22,816 bases of DNA from a virus, in IMG/VR virus record IMGVR_UViG_3300006076_000029, positions 1 through 22,816 of that record; one strand, given 5' to 3'. The notes under the pieces were generated by a model. That model was not told the DNA's origin. It saw nothing but the letters and a program-made list of their open reading frames with translations, and ran no database searches. Shown piece after piece: positions 7,351-14,571 of this stretch (the first letter of the stretch is position 1; every line of letters starts with the position of its first letter). The position numbers and the translations under genes were made by a program.

Positions 7351-7896
7351 ATGAAATTTGGATACGATAAAGTAAAAGGAGCTGTTACAGCTCCTCAAAA
7401 TACATTACATTGGATGATGACATTTACAAGTCCACCAGCAGGATTGAATTTTGGTGAAAATATGAGTATTTTATGTGATACAGCAACAACTCCTAATCCA
7501 GAAGTTGAACATTTACAAATTCAATTGCAAGGTCAAACATTAAATTTTCCAGGGAGAATAAATAGAAGTGGAACTATAACATTAACATTTATTCAACCAG
7601 AGAAAGACCAAGAAGCTATTGATTTAATTTATCAGTGGTTGAATATTTATTGGGAAAATGCAGGTCAGATGCAAGGTAATACATTAAAAGCTCCAAAAGA
7701 ATTATATGCCACTGTAAAATTATCACTTTATGATGCAACAGGACAAGTAGAAACAAGAGCTTTTGAATTAATTGATTGTTTACCACAATTAGAAAATGGA
7801 GCTGAATTAGGACAAGAAGCAGCAGCAATGAAGCCTCAACTTACATTAACTTATAATAATTTCCATTATTATGTAAAAGGGAAAAAAGTCTTCTAA
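7351..7896 (+). CDS. Tail tube protein (T4 gp19-like)
   Basis: The 181-residue product forms the inner tube through which DNA leaves. Size and features fit the tube family: an N-terminal segment with WMMTFTSPPA, a strand block HLQIQLQGQTLNFPGRINRS followed by GTITLTF (about 54-80), a helix with EAIDLIYQWLNIYWEN and a final strand LTLTYNNFHYYVKG. The gene directly follows the sheath with an AAGGAG site. Codons 9-15 form a GC-rich hairpin, and the 3' end runs into a homopyrimidine mirror repeat; both are unusual for this AT-rich DNA and may relate to expression of an abundant protein. Confidence 0.9.
   Translation: MKFGYDKVKGAVTAPQNTLHWMMTFTSPPAGLNFGENMSILCDTATTPNPEVEHLQIQLQGQTLNFPGRINRSGTITLTFIQPEKDQEAIDLIYQWLNIYWENAGQMQGNTLKAPKELYATVKLSLYDATGQVETRAFELIDCLPQLENGAELGQEAAAMKPQLTLTYNNFHYYVKGKKVF
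7377..7395 (+). other. GC-rich hairpin inside the start of the tube gene
   Basis: AGGAGCTG (7377-7384) pairs perfectly with CAGCTCCT (7388-7395) around a TTA loop. It begins 27 bases after the start codon. The 3' arm CTCCT could alternatively pair with the real ribosome-binding site AGGAG at 7339-7343, while the 5' arm is itself an AGGAG decoy. Role unknown. Confidence 0.5.
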
Positions 7897-7898
7897 TT

Positions 7899-7919
7899 TT
7901 TTCTCCTTCTTCCTCTTTT
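7899..7919 (+). repeat. 21-base homopyrimidine perfect mirror repeat
   Basis: The sequence reads TTTTCTCCTT, a central C at 7909, then the exact mirror TTCCTCTTTT; with two more Ts before it, bases 7897-7919 are all pyrimidine. Homopurine-homopyrimidine mirror repeats can fold into intramolecular triplex (H-DNA). It starts two bases after the tube gene's last base. Just upstream, GGGAAAAAA (7879-7887) can also pair with TTTTTTCTCC (7897-7906). Confidence 0.6.
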
Positions 7920-8015
7920 AAAAATTCTCCTATAAAATCCTCTAAATTAATACTCCTAATTAAATAATTAAAAATCTATTGTTAAGTTAAAATGTAAAAT
8001 CATAAGCAAAATATG

Positions 8016-8044
8016 CCTCTAAAAACCTCTAAGAAGCTCTCTAA
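8016..8044 (+). repeat. 29-base inverted repeat, left copy (partner at 17912-17940)
   Basis: The copy begins CCTCTAAAAACCTCT and ends AAGCTCTCTAA. The segment at 17912-17940 is its reverse complement with one mismatch (A versus T at the 16th base). The two copies flank the tape-measure and hub gene blocks in opposite orientation. The last part of each copy doubles as one arm of the local dyad element. Confidence 0.75.
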
Positions 8045-8113
8045 TGAACGATTTTAATTTTTGATATATAAATATATTAGAATAAAAGATTGTTTAATAG
8101 AGAGCTTGTTAGA
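8028..8113 (+). promoter_or_regulatory. Intergenic dyad element 1
   Basis: The arms at 8028-8043 and 8098-8113 are reverse complements over 16 bases with one mismatch; the inner ten (AAGCTCTCTA and TAGAGAGCTT) are perfect. The 54-base interior holds an AT-rich core (8058-8085) that includes GATATATAAATATATT and thus a TATAAATA box at 8067-8074. The leader that follows (GATATTAAATAT, 8112-8123) recurs before the gene at 13231. Function is inferred to be a promoter, operator or RNA processing site between transcription units. Confidence 0.55.
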
Positions 8114-8134
8114 TATTAAATATAAAGGATTTTT

Positions 8135-8653
8135 ATGATAGGATATGAAAAAGTTTCTCCAAAAAGTTTTATAGCTGGAGATACAGCAAGATGGTATTCA
8201 AAATTTGACGATATAAAATTCAATATATTAGGAGGATATGCTCCTATAATCGATTGGAATTTTGAATATGGTATTATAAATAAACAATTTCAAATCTCTC
8301 CATTACAAAAAGAATTTAGTGTTCCTATAACAAAAAAGAATGTAACTCATCTTTCAGTGACCATTGTTGATAACGATAGTAAAGATTTTTTATATGCTTT
8401 ATTAAAATGGATACATGATTTACCTATAAGTAAAAATAAAGCAATTGACCTTAAAAATTTAGAAAAATATGCTAAAGAATTTTATATATTTGTAGAAAAT
8501 AAAAAAGGAATTGTTCAATATTATTATAGATTTAAACTATTACCAGGAGATAGTTTAACAGATAATGGGACATCTGATTTTCAAGCTAAAACATATCCTT
8601 ATACTTTCAATGTTATTGGTTTTGAAGTAATATTTCCACAAAAACAAGAATAA
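8135..8653 (+). CDS. Tube-like or baseplate protein, tentative
   Basis: The 172-residue product is strand-rich: GGYAPIIDWNFEYGII, FQISPLQKEFSVPITKK, THLSVTIVDN, then a helix DFLYALLKWIHDL, and a C-terminal strand TYPYTFNVIGFEVIFPQ. A first sheet of strands, one central helix and a closing strand is the layout of tube-fold proteins, and the gene lies between the tube and the tape measure. It might be a second tube-type protein acting at the tail end or baseplate. No family motif confirms this. It is the first gene after dyad element 1 and has the AAAGGAT leader shared with the gene at 13231, so it likely heads an operon. Confidence 0.45.
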   Translation: MIGYEKVSPKSFIAGDTARWYSKFDDIKFNILGGYAPIIDWNFEYGIINKQFQISPLQKEFSVPITKKNVTHLSVTIVDNDSKDFLYALLKWIHDLPISKNKAIDLKNLEKYAKEFYIFVENKKGIVQYYYRFKLLPGDSLTDNGTSDFQAKTYPYTFNVIGFEVIFPQKQE

Positions 8654-8662
8654 GGAGTTAAA

Positions 8663-9559
8663 ATGAAAAAATTTGTAATGTTAAGATCAGATATTCTTGA
8701 AGATGATATTAGATATTTAGAATTAGATGAATTACCAAGTGAATTTAGATTTTATGATAAAAATAGAGTATATGTTAGGGGACTTAATCTTTTAGAAATT
8801 GAAGCATTAAGTCAATATACAGATATTGATATTAATAAAGATATTAATCAATTAGTAACTATTTATAAAGATGTAATTAAAGGAATAGATATATATGATT
8901 TAGAATTTATTGATTTTTTAATGCTTGTTGCTATAAGTTCAGTTTTGACAACTAATTCAATGAATTGGGAAACAGAATTAACATGTATTAATTTGGTGCC
9001 TAATACAGAAAAAGATAAAATAGATAATGAAATTAAAGAATTAAAGAATAAATTAAGAGAACTTACAAAAGAAGAAGAAATTGAAGAAATTCAAAATAAA
9101 ATTATAGAATTAGAAGAAAAGAAAAAAGAATTAGATGATTATGTTGAATGTGGTAATATTTTACCACCTATAACATTAGAAGATTTTGAATTTAAAGAAC
9201 CAAAGCAAAAAGATTATATTATAAAAGATAATTATAAATTTGGTCCTGTATTTATAAAAGATTTAGTTGAATTTCAGCAATTTGATGTAAAAAAATATTT
9301 TCCAAATATTTTTAAATTAAAACCAGATTTTGATAAAGAGTATTTATTACCTATCCTTTATTTAAAAGAAGTTAATGGAAAAACAGATATTATTTCAAAA
9401 ATTAAAGAAGTTCTAATAAATCCTAATTTATTAATTGAATTAAAAAATATGGAAAATATATTTGAAATAGAGCAAGAACCTATTATTAAAATTTGTGATA
9501 AATGTGGATATGAAAATAAAATTTATATAGGTTTACAAAATATTAAGGTATATCCCTAG
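8663..9559 (+). CDS. gp26/gp51-like tail assembly (baseplate hub) chaperone, unshifted form
   Basis: The 298-residue protein opens with LPSEFRFYDKNRVYVRGLNL followed by EIEALSQY, the 'P-S-x-G/F...Y, I/V-Y-V-R-x-L/M-x-x-x-E...L-S' opening I associate with the T4 gp26/gp51 hub-assembly family. A coiled-coil insert of E, K and I lies at about 114-155. Near the end is a CxxC motif (C278, C281, in CDKCGYENK) followed by IYIGLQ, also typical of that family, where the cysteines may bind zinc. The stop TAG is preceded by CCC in a likely +1 frameshift site, giving a longer form to 9686. Such genes normally precede the tape measure gene, as here. Confidence 0.65.
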   Translation: MKKFVMLRSDILEDDIRYLELDELPSEFRFYDKNRVYVRGLNLLEIEALSQYTDIDINKDINQLVTIYKDVIKGIDIYDLEFIDFLMLVAISSVLTTNSMNWETELTCINLVPNTEKDKIDNEIKELKNKLRELTKEEEIEEIQNKIIELEEKKKELDDYVECGNILPPITLEDFEFKEPKQKDYIIKDNYKFGPVFIKDLVEFQQFDVKKYFPNIFKLKPDFDKEYLLPILYLKEVNGKTDIISKIKEVLINPNLLIELKNMENIFEIEQEPIIKICDKCGYENKIYIGLQNIKVYP

Positions 9560-9686
9560 TTTAACATTTGAAGAATATATAAAAATGAAAAGTATTTATT
9601 TAAAATTATATCATTCTTACCCACCTTATAATATGAGTTATAGAGAATTTATTGATTTATTAAAAGAGCTTGAAAAGGAAGATTAA
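8663..9686 (+). CDS. Frameshifted (+1) long form of the tail assembly chaperone
   Basis: After CCC (9554-9556) the zero frame stops at TAG. Reading CCT (9555-9557) in the +1 frame gives 42 more residues, SLTFEEYIKMKSIYLKLYHS and then YPPYNMSYREFIDLLKELEK with a final ED, ending at TAA 9684-9686. The extension has ordinary protein composition and the same codon use as neighbours. The +1 frame is closed just upstream (stop at 9528-9530) and its only internal ATG (9585) lacks a ribosome-binding site, so it is most simply reached by frameshifting. Tail chaperone genes commonly make a minor shifted product (lambda G and GT), usually by -1; a +1 shift at CCC-stop is known from Listeria phage PSA. 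Confidence 0.6.
9545..9559 (+). promoter_or_regulatory. Candidate +1 frameshift site (AAGG, CCC, TAG)
   Basis: A ribosome-binding-like AAGG (9545-9548) lies five bases before CCC (9554-9556), and UAG occupies the next codon. This is the same set of parts as the prfB frameshift: an internal Shine-Dalgarno sequence, a P-site codon that can re-pair one base downstream (CCC to CCU) and a slowly read stop codon. Confidence 0.6.
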
Positions 9687-9704
9687 TGATTTAAAGGATT
9701 TTAA

Positions 9705-12434
9705 ATGAATCAAAACGAAAAAAGTATTGAAAATATACAAATTAATAAAGAAGTTCTAGAGCAATTAGAAAAAATTCCTTTTGAAATTCATAATTTATAT
9801 AAAATAATTCAGAATAGAGATACTGATTTAGACTATGAGCTAAAAATAGTAAATAAAGTTCTAACATCAAAAAAAGATATAGGTCAATTAAAAGAATTTG
9901 ATTATTTATCAAAAAAATATAATATTAAGACGCTTAAAGAAATTCAAGAATTAAAAAATGAATTAAGCAAAATTAAATTTGAAAAACAAAGTTTATATAC
10001 AGAAATAAAAAATACAGAATTACAAAAAGGAACGAAAAAAGTTCTTTTAGATATAGCAGATAAAATTTCAACAAAATCAGACCTTGAATTAGTTAAGCCA
10101 TTATTAAAAGAATATCATGCTGATACTGAAGCTATGATTAAATTATATTCAGGTATTAAAAATGAAATTAAAAATTTAGATATGAATATTATTCAAAAAG
10201 GAAAATTATTTGCAAGATTAAATGAAGTGCTTGAAGAATTTAATAAAAAAGGACAACTTGATTTAGATTTAGTTACAAAAATAAATGAATTAGCAAGCAA
10301 ATTTAATAATAATGAAATTCAAAAAATTATAAATGAGTCATTTAAAGGTGAGTATAATAAAACTTTAATGGAAAATTTATCAAAAGTTATAACAGAAAAA
10401 TCAAGAGAATATAATTTTGAAAATACACAAGCATATCAAAAATTTTTATTAGGAAAAAGTGATTATAAAACATTTATTAATAATTTGAAAGACGAATTAA
10501 AAGATGTTTATGATTCAGAAAAGATAAATAAAATATTAACTGACATAGATGTTTCAATTAAAGAAGAATTAAATCAAGATAAAATAATTTCTAAATTAAT
10601 AAATGATTTAGTTAATATTTCAGATAGTTCTAAAAAAGATCTAGCGAACTTATTAGAAAGTTATAAACAAGGACAAATAACTCAAGGAGAATTTAATTTA
10701 CAACTTGAAAAAATAGCAAAAGATAATGATATAAAAACAGAGGAATTGCAAAAATCAATAGAGCCTTTATTAGAAAATATAGATGAATCAAATGCAGAAA
10801 AAATAAAAGAACAAAGAAGATTTGAATTAATAACAGAAGCAGCAAAAAAATTAACTGATATAACAGGAAAAGCAAAAATCGATATAGATAAAAAAGATAA
10901 GGAAAATATTTTAAAATCATCCCAAAATGTTGAAGATTTAACATATAATTTAACAAGCAAGTTTCTTGATAAGATATTTGGAAAAGGAACAATTGTAGAA
11001 AAAATATTTGATAAAATAACAGATAAAGTATTTAAAAAAGTTGGTGGAAAAATTTTTAGAAAATTAGAAGGTACAATTGTAGGAAAAATAGTTAGAAATC
11101 TTGAAGGAAGTATAGCTAAAAAAATTGGTGGAAGATTATTAGGTAGATTAGGAGCAACATTTTTAGGGGAAGAAGGCGGTTCATTATTAGGAGGTTTATT
11201 AGGCGGTGGAGCATTAACTGCAGAAACAGCAGCTGGTGCAACGGCCGCAGAAACAGCAGCAGCCGCAGGGGGATTGTCATCTTTAGGAAGTGGTCTTGCA
11301 GCAGCAGGTTCATTTTTAGTTACAAATCCTATTGGGTGGGCTATTTTAGGTGCAGCAGCAATAGGTGGAGCAAGTTATTATGCTTATAAAAAAATATACG
11401 GAAAAGATAAAGAGCTTATTAATAAACTTGAAAAAGAAGGCGCTTATGAATATCATTTTTTTGGAAAATCAAAAATCAAAGATTGGTCAAAAATACTTGA
11501 ATTAGATAATAAAGATTTAAAGCATTTAATTCATTTTGGCGATTTAGATGATAAACAATATAAAATGTTACAAAAATTAATAGAAATACCTGAAGACTTA
11601 AGAAAAGCTATTTCATATGAGATGATTTTAAATGAAGCACAAGTAACAGATAAAGGAATACATATTTCAAGTAAAGGACTACAAGACCTTGTTGGTAGAT
11701 TTGGAATTCCTAAAAAAGAATTAAAATCATTATTAGATGTAGTAGATCCATATACAAAGAAAAAATTACTTGAAAAAGCAAAATCAAATCCAGAACTTAA
11801 AAAAGCAATAGAAGAACAAGAAAAGAAAGATAAAAAATATAAAAAGTGGGATAAAGAATCAAAAAAAGAACATAGTGGTATCAGTGAATTTTTAAAAAGA
11901 ACATCAAATTCATTTATTACTCCATTAGGAACTATTGCTAATGCTATCAAAGTCGGTGAATCAATGTTCGGTGGAGATGAGTATCAATTAATAGATACAT
12001 TAGAAAAGATGGGAGCTGTTAAACATTATATTTTTGGAGATTCAGAAATAACTGACTGGAAAAAAATTGCAGCATTACCTGCTGAAGATATTAAAAAATT
12101 AATTGAATTTGATGATTGGGATAAAGATACATTAAAAAAATTAAAAGCATTATATCAAGAAAAAATAAATATTAAAAAGAAACATGAAAAAATTGAACTT
12201 GCTAAAAAATATTTAGCAAATAATATGAAACCTGAGCTTGTAGCACAAACAGTTCATTTACCATTGAGTGAAGTTAAAAAATTACAACAAACAAATAGTA
12301 TAGCATATATTCCTAAAGTTAAATCATCAAAAGATGAAAAAGAACAAAAACAAGAAATTAATTATCAAGATCATACCACTATTATTTATCAGCATACAGA
12401 AAATAAAACAACAAAAATAGCAAGTTTATATTAA
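9705..12434 (+). CDS. Tape measure protein
   Basis: This 909-residue protein should set tail length. Residues 1 to about 420 are charged, helical and coiled-coil-like, rich in K, E, L and N. Residues about 460-566 are Gly/Ala-rich and hydrophobic, with GGSLLGGLLGGGAL, TAAETAAAAGGLSSLGSGLA and the membrane-like NPIGWAILGAAAIGG; such segments are common in tape measures that cross the host envelope. A module of about 60 residues occurs twice (from 568 and from 758), each with a 'L-I-x-x-L-E-K-x-G-A-x-x-x-x-F-G-x-S-x-I-x-D-W-x-K-I' pattern. It is the longest gene here and follows the chaperone pair, as in other tailed phages. At about 1.5 angstrom per helical residue it would predict a tail of roughly 130-140 nm. 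Confidence 0.82.
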   Translation: MNQNEKSIENIQINKEVLEQLEKIPFEIHNLYKIIQNRDTDLDYELKIVNKVLTSKKDIGQLKEFDYLSKKYNIKTLKEIQELKNELSKIKFEKQSLYTEIKNTELQKGTKKVLLDIADKISTKSDLELVKPLLKEYHADTEAMIKLYSGIKNEIKNLDMNIIQKGKLFARLNEVLEEFNKKGQLDLDLVTKINELASKFNNNEIQKIINESFKGEYNKTLMENLSKVITEKSREYNFENTQAYQKFLLGKSDYKTFINNLKDELKDVYDSEKINKILTDIDVSIKEELNQDKIISKLINDLVNISDSSKKDLANLLESYKQGQITQGEFNLQLEKIAKDNDIKTEELQKSIEPLLENIDESNAEKIKEQRRFELITEAAKKLTDITGKAKIDIDKKDKENILKSSQNVEDLTYNLTSKFLDKIFGKGTIVEKIFDKITDKVFKKVGGKIFRKLEGTIVGKIVRNLEGSIAKKIGGRLLGRLGATFLGEEGGSLLGGLLGGGALTAETAAGATAAETAAAAGGLSSLGSGLAAAGSFLVTNPIGWAILGAAAIGGASYYAYKKIYGKDKELINKLEKEGAYEYHFFGKSKIKDWSKILELDNKDLKHLIHFGDLDDKQYKMLQKLIEIPEDLRKAISYEMILNEAQVTDKGIHISSKGLQDLVGRFGIPKKELKSLLDVVDPYTKKKLLEKAKSNPELKKAIEEQEKKDKKYKKWDKESKKEHSGISEFLKRTSNSFITPLGTIANAIKVGESMFGGDEYQLIDTLEKMGAVKHYIFGDSEITDWKKIAALPAEDIKKLIEFDDWDKDTLKKLKALYQEKINIKKKHEKIELAKKYLANNMKPELVAQTVHLPLSEVKKLQQTNSIAYIPKVKSSKDEKEQKQEINYQDHTTIIYQHTENKTTKIASLY

Positions 12435-12457
12435 AGTTATTTTCAAAGGAATAAAAT

Positions 12458-13108
12458 ATGAATTATTTTAATGATGCTTTAGAATTAAAAGATTTTACAG
12501 TTGTAATACAAGCTCATCATGCAGGAGTGAGTCTTTCAGGTATTATTGATCAAGAAACTATTAATATACCTTTTGGTGCTTCTTTATCTGGAAGTCTTGC
12601 AGCACAAGCTAAAGAAGGATTTTTAAGAGGAACTGGAAAAGCAATTATGAATAAATTATTTGGTAATTTAGGTAAAAATGCTGTTGATGTTGTTGAAACA
12701 ATGGGTAGTTCTATTAAGACATATCAAAATGGAGCAGATTTAGAATTATCTTTTAGTTGTAGTATATTTCCAGGAGAAAATGGAAATCCAAAAGATTATA
12801 AAGAAATAATACATCAATTATCTAAATTAACTCAACCATATGTAAAAAAGAATATATTATATTCATCATTATATGATCCTAAAGAAACATCATTATTTTT
12901 AAAAGATTATAAAGTTTTTGATAACGAATTAATCTGTATAAGAATAGGCGATTGGTTTAGTAAATGTGGATTATTTTGTACAAGTGCATCAACTGAATTA
13001 TCAACAATAAGAACTGAAGATAATCAACCTTTATATATAAAAGTAAATTTCAGATTTGTTCCATATAGAATGCAAACACCCGATGATGTTAAAAAAATGT
13101 TTAAATGA
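12458..13108 (+). CDS. Baseplate tube-cap / tube-initiator protein (gp48/gp54-like)
   Basis: The 216-residue product has a glycine- and serine-rich helical middle (LSGSLAAQAKEGFLRGTGKA, MNKLFGNLGK). Its C-terminal sheet carries ICIRIGDWFSKCGLFCTSAS (159-178), then a 'P-L-Y-I-K-V-N-F-R-F' strand (191-200) and RMQTPDDVKKMF. A G-D/N-W-F motif, a segment contacting the tube, and the closing 'T-P-D-D-V-K-K-M-F' agree with the gp48/gp54-like proteins that join baseplate hub to tube. It is the last gene of its block; its stop codon overlaps a hairpin and dyad element 2 follows. Confidence 0.6.
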   Translation: MNYFNDALELKDFTVVIQAHHAGVSLSGIIDQETINIPFGASLSGSLAAQAKEGFLRGTGKAIMNKLFGNLGKNAVDVVETMGSSIKTYQNGADLELSFSCSIFPGENGNPKDYKEIIHQLSKLTQPYVKKNILYSSLYDPKETSLFLKDYKVFDNELICIRIGDWFSKCGLFCTSASTELSTIRTEDNQPLYIKVNFRFVPYRMQTPDDVKKMFK

Positions 13109-13124
13109 CGCCTTTAAAGGTGTC
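13107..13124 (+). terminator. Hairpin overlapping the stop codon, possible terminator
   Basis: GACGCCTTT (13107-13115) folds onto AAAGGTGTC (13116-13124) with one G-U pair; as an RNA the middle bases would form the loop. It overlaps the TGA at 13106-13108. No clear T-tract follows, so termination would be weak or factor-dependent. A similar GGTGTCTA ending is seen after the PAAR gene. Confidence 0.4.
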
Positions 13125-13129
13125 TAAAA

Positions 13130-13201
13130 GAACATATAACACAAGATAAATTATTTCAAATATATTTATATATCTAAAAACAAATCTTGTGTTATTTGTT
13201 C
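13130..13201 (+). promoter_or_regulatory. Intergenic dyad element 2
   Basis: The arms GAACATATAACACAAGAT (13130-13147) and ATCTTGTGTTATTTGTTC (13184-13201) are reverse complements with one mismatch. The interior core (13151-13180), read on the minus strand, nearly equals the core of dyad element 1 (GATATATAAATATATT), while the arm sequences are unrelated. The leader GATATTAAATAT (13207-13218) and AAGGATTTT match those after element 1. Confidence 0.55.
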
Positions 13202-13230
13202 GCTTTGATATTAAATATGAAGGATTTTAA

Positions 13231-13539
13231 ATGGTCGATAAAAAATTATTTGAATTTGAAAATTATTTTCCGTATAAAGATGGTGTTTATGATATTTTAG
13301 GAAATGATTTTATAAAAAAATTGCAAGCACTTCCAGTTGATGATACATATAAATATAATAATGAAGATTTAGATTATGTTGCTTGGAAAGTATATGGAAT
13401 TGAAGACGCTTATTGGATTATAGGATTTTATAATAATATCATAGATCCATATAATATTTCTAATCAAACAGATATATTATATATTCCAGCTTTAGAAGAT
13501 GTTATTGATTTGCTTTTAGAGTATCAACAAGGAAATTAA
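13231..13539 (+). CDS. Baseplate wedge protein (gp53-like)
   Basis: The 102-residue protein has DLDYVAWKVYGIEDAYWIIG (47-66), FYNNIIDPYNISNQTDILYI (67-86) and a final helix. A 'L-A-x-K-x-Y-G, W-x-x-x-x-N-N-I-x-D-P, L-x-I-P' series is the LysM-like core of gp53-type wedge proteins and small tail proteins that grip the hub. Length agrees with a core-only version of that family, shorter than T4 gp53. The start has AAGGATTTT. It opens the hub operon after dyad element 2. Confidence 0.72.
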   Translation: MVDKKLFEFENYFPYKDGVYDILGNDFIKKLQALPVDDTYKYNNEDLDYVAWKVYGIEDAYWIIGFYNNIIDPYNISNQTDILYIPALEDVIDLLLEYQQGN

Positions 13540-13548
13540 GGATAATAA

Positions 13549-14568
13549 ATGAAAATAAATGACATTTATTTAAAAATAGAAGAAATTGAAATTAATCCTT
13601 TGACATTTAAAGAATTTACTATAACAGAAGAAACATTTTTTATTCCAACATTTGAATTAAAAATTTTACAAAAAGATTATAGTTTATTAGAAAAATTAAA
13701 ACCATTTTATGAATTAAATATAACTTTTGGAAAAAATTTGAATCTAAAAAAATATAAATTTATTGTTTTAGATTATAATTACTCGTCATTTAAAAAAGAA
13801 GGATTAGAATTAACAATATCAGGTTTATTAAAATTAAATGATTTTATGTTTAATCCTTATCAAAATGCAAAAGAATGTAATTTAAGCGAATTTATAAAAA
13901 ATTTTAAATATTATGATATATATTATATAGATGATTCAAATGATAAAATGAAATGGCTTCAACCAAATATAACAGAAAAACAATTTTTTGAAATTTCTAT
14001 ACCTTTTATAGGATATGATTCATTTCCCGTGCAAGCATATACATTAGATGGAATTATTGTAAAAGATTATTCAAAACATATAAATAATTATGATTATAAA
14101 TTTTCACCAACTAAAAAAGATGATACTTATTATTATGATTATTTTGAAATAAATTTTGATAATTCATTTATATTGAATGATAATTTAAAATTACCTATTC
14201 TTGATATAAAAAGTCAAAAATATAGTAATTATTATATTAATTATAAGAATAATTCGTTCTTAGAGAAAAATAGAAATTTAAGAAGCATTGTTAATATGAG
14301 AAATGTTTATGATAAATATTATAAAAATTATGTAAAAAATATAGCAGGTTGGAATGAGCTTTATAGAAATAATATAACTATTGCTTATAGTAATTATTAT
14401 TTGAATGATATACGATTATTAGATATTGTCCAACTTTTTACAACTGATAACAAATATCAAAATTTTTCTAAAAAGAATTATATTATAACTAGAAAAGAAC
14501 TTTATTTTAGTAATGAAGGATATAAAACAACATTAAGGTTAAACAGAAATTCTTTTGAACAAGGATAA
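13549..14568 (+). CDS. Baseplate hub protein (gp27 / gpD-like)
   Basis: The 339-residue product is strand-rich throughout. The first third has a tube-domain pattern (FIPTFELKILQKDYSLLEKL, YKFIVLDYNY, LELTISGLLKLNDF). The end carries LLDIVQLFTTDN, KKNYIITRKELYFSNEGYKT and TLRLNRNSF, the typical close of hub proteins in the VgrG/gp27/gpD group, where the last strand completes the second tube domain. A gp5-type OB-fold gene follows after three bases, matching the gp27-gp5 pairing that forms the central hub. The middle is rich in Y, N, D and K and has no recognisable motif. Confidence 0.7.
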   Translation: MKINDIYLKIEEIEINPLTFKEFTITEETFFIPTFELKILQKDYSLLEKLKPFYELNITFGKNLNLKKYKFIVLDYNYSSFKKEGLELTISGLLKLNDFMFNPYQNAKECNLSEFIKNFKYYDIYYIDDSNDKMKWLQPNITEKQFFEISIPFIGYDSFPVQAYTLDGIIVKDYSKHINNYDYKFSPTKKDDTYYYDYFEINFDNSFILNDNLKLPILDIKSQKYSNYYINYKNNSFLEKNRNLRSIVNMRNVYDKYYKNYVKNIAGWNELYRNNITIAYSNYYLNDIRLLDIVQLFTTDNKYQNFSKKNYIITRKELYFSNEGYKTTLRLNRNSFEQG

Positions 14569-14571
14569 TAT

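Larger units (their letters stand above)
7897..8134 (+). other. 238-base intergenic region after the tail tube gene
   Basis: This is the longest gene-free stretch here. In order it holds the homopyrimidine mirror repeat (7899-7919), several degenerate CCTCTAAAA-like units (near 7927, 7938, 7952, 8016, 8026 and 8037), a dyad element (8028-8113) and the leader with AAGGAT for the next gene. On the + strand many of the units contain CTCCT, which is complementary to AGGAG-type ribosome-binding sites. No open frame with a plausible start was seen in it. Confidence 0.7.

Noticed and set aside
8067-8074. TATAAATA as a firm T4-type late promoter in element 1
   Set aside because: The octamer is expected several times per strand in DNA this AT-rich, and elements 2 and 3 lack it on the + strand. 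Kept only as part of the conserved core.
9496-9510. CxxC motif as a zinc-finger DNA-binding domain
   Set aside because: Only one CxxC pair is present near the C-terminus; it matches the gp26/gp51-like chaperone pattern better than a DNA-binding finger.
9585-9686. Possible separate small gene (33 residues) starting at ATG 9585
   Set aside because: No AAGG-type ribosome-binding site precedes it, unlike nearly all genes here, and the same frame is open from before the CCC-TAG site. A frameshift extension explains it better, though a separate gene is not fully excluded.
11531-11950. 139-codon open frame on the minus strand inside the tape measure gene
   Set aside because: It mirrors the helical coding strand, with F, S and L from the reverse of K, E and N codons, and has no ribosome-binding site. 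The same applies to the other antisense frames at 1674-1943, 5477-5695, 10682-10992 and 21396-21659.
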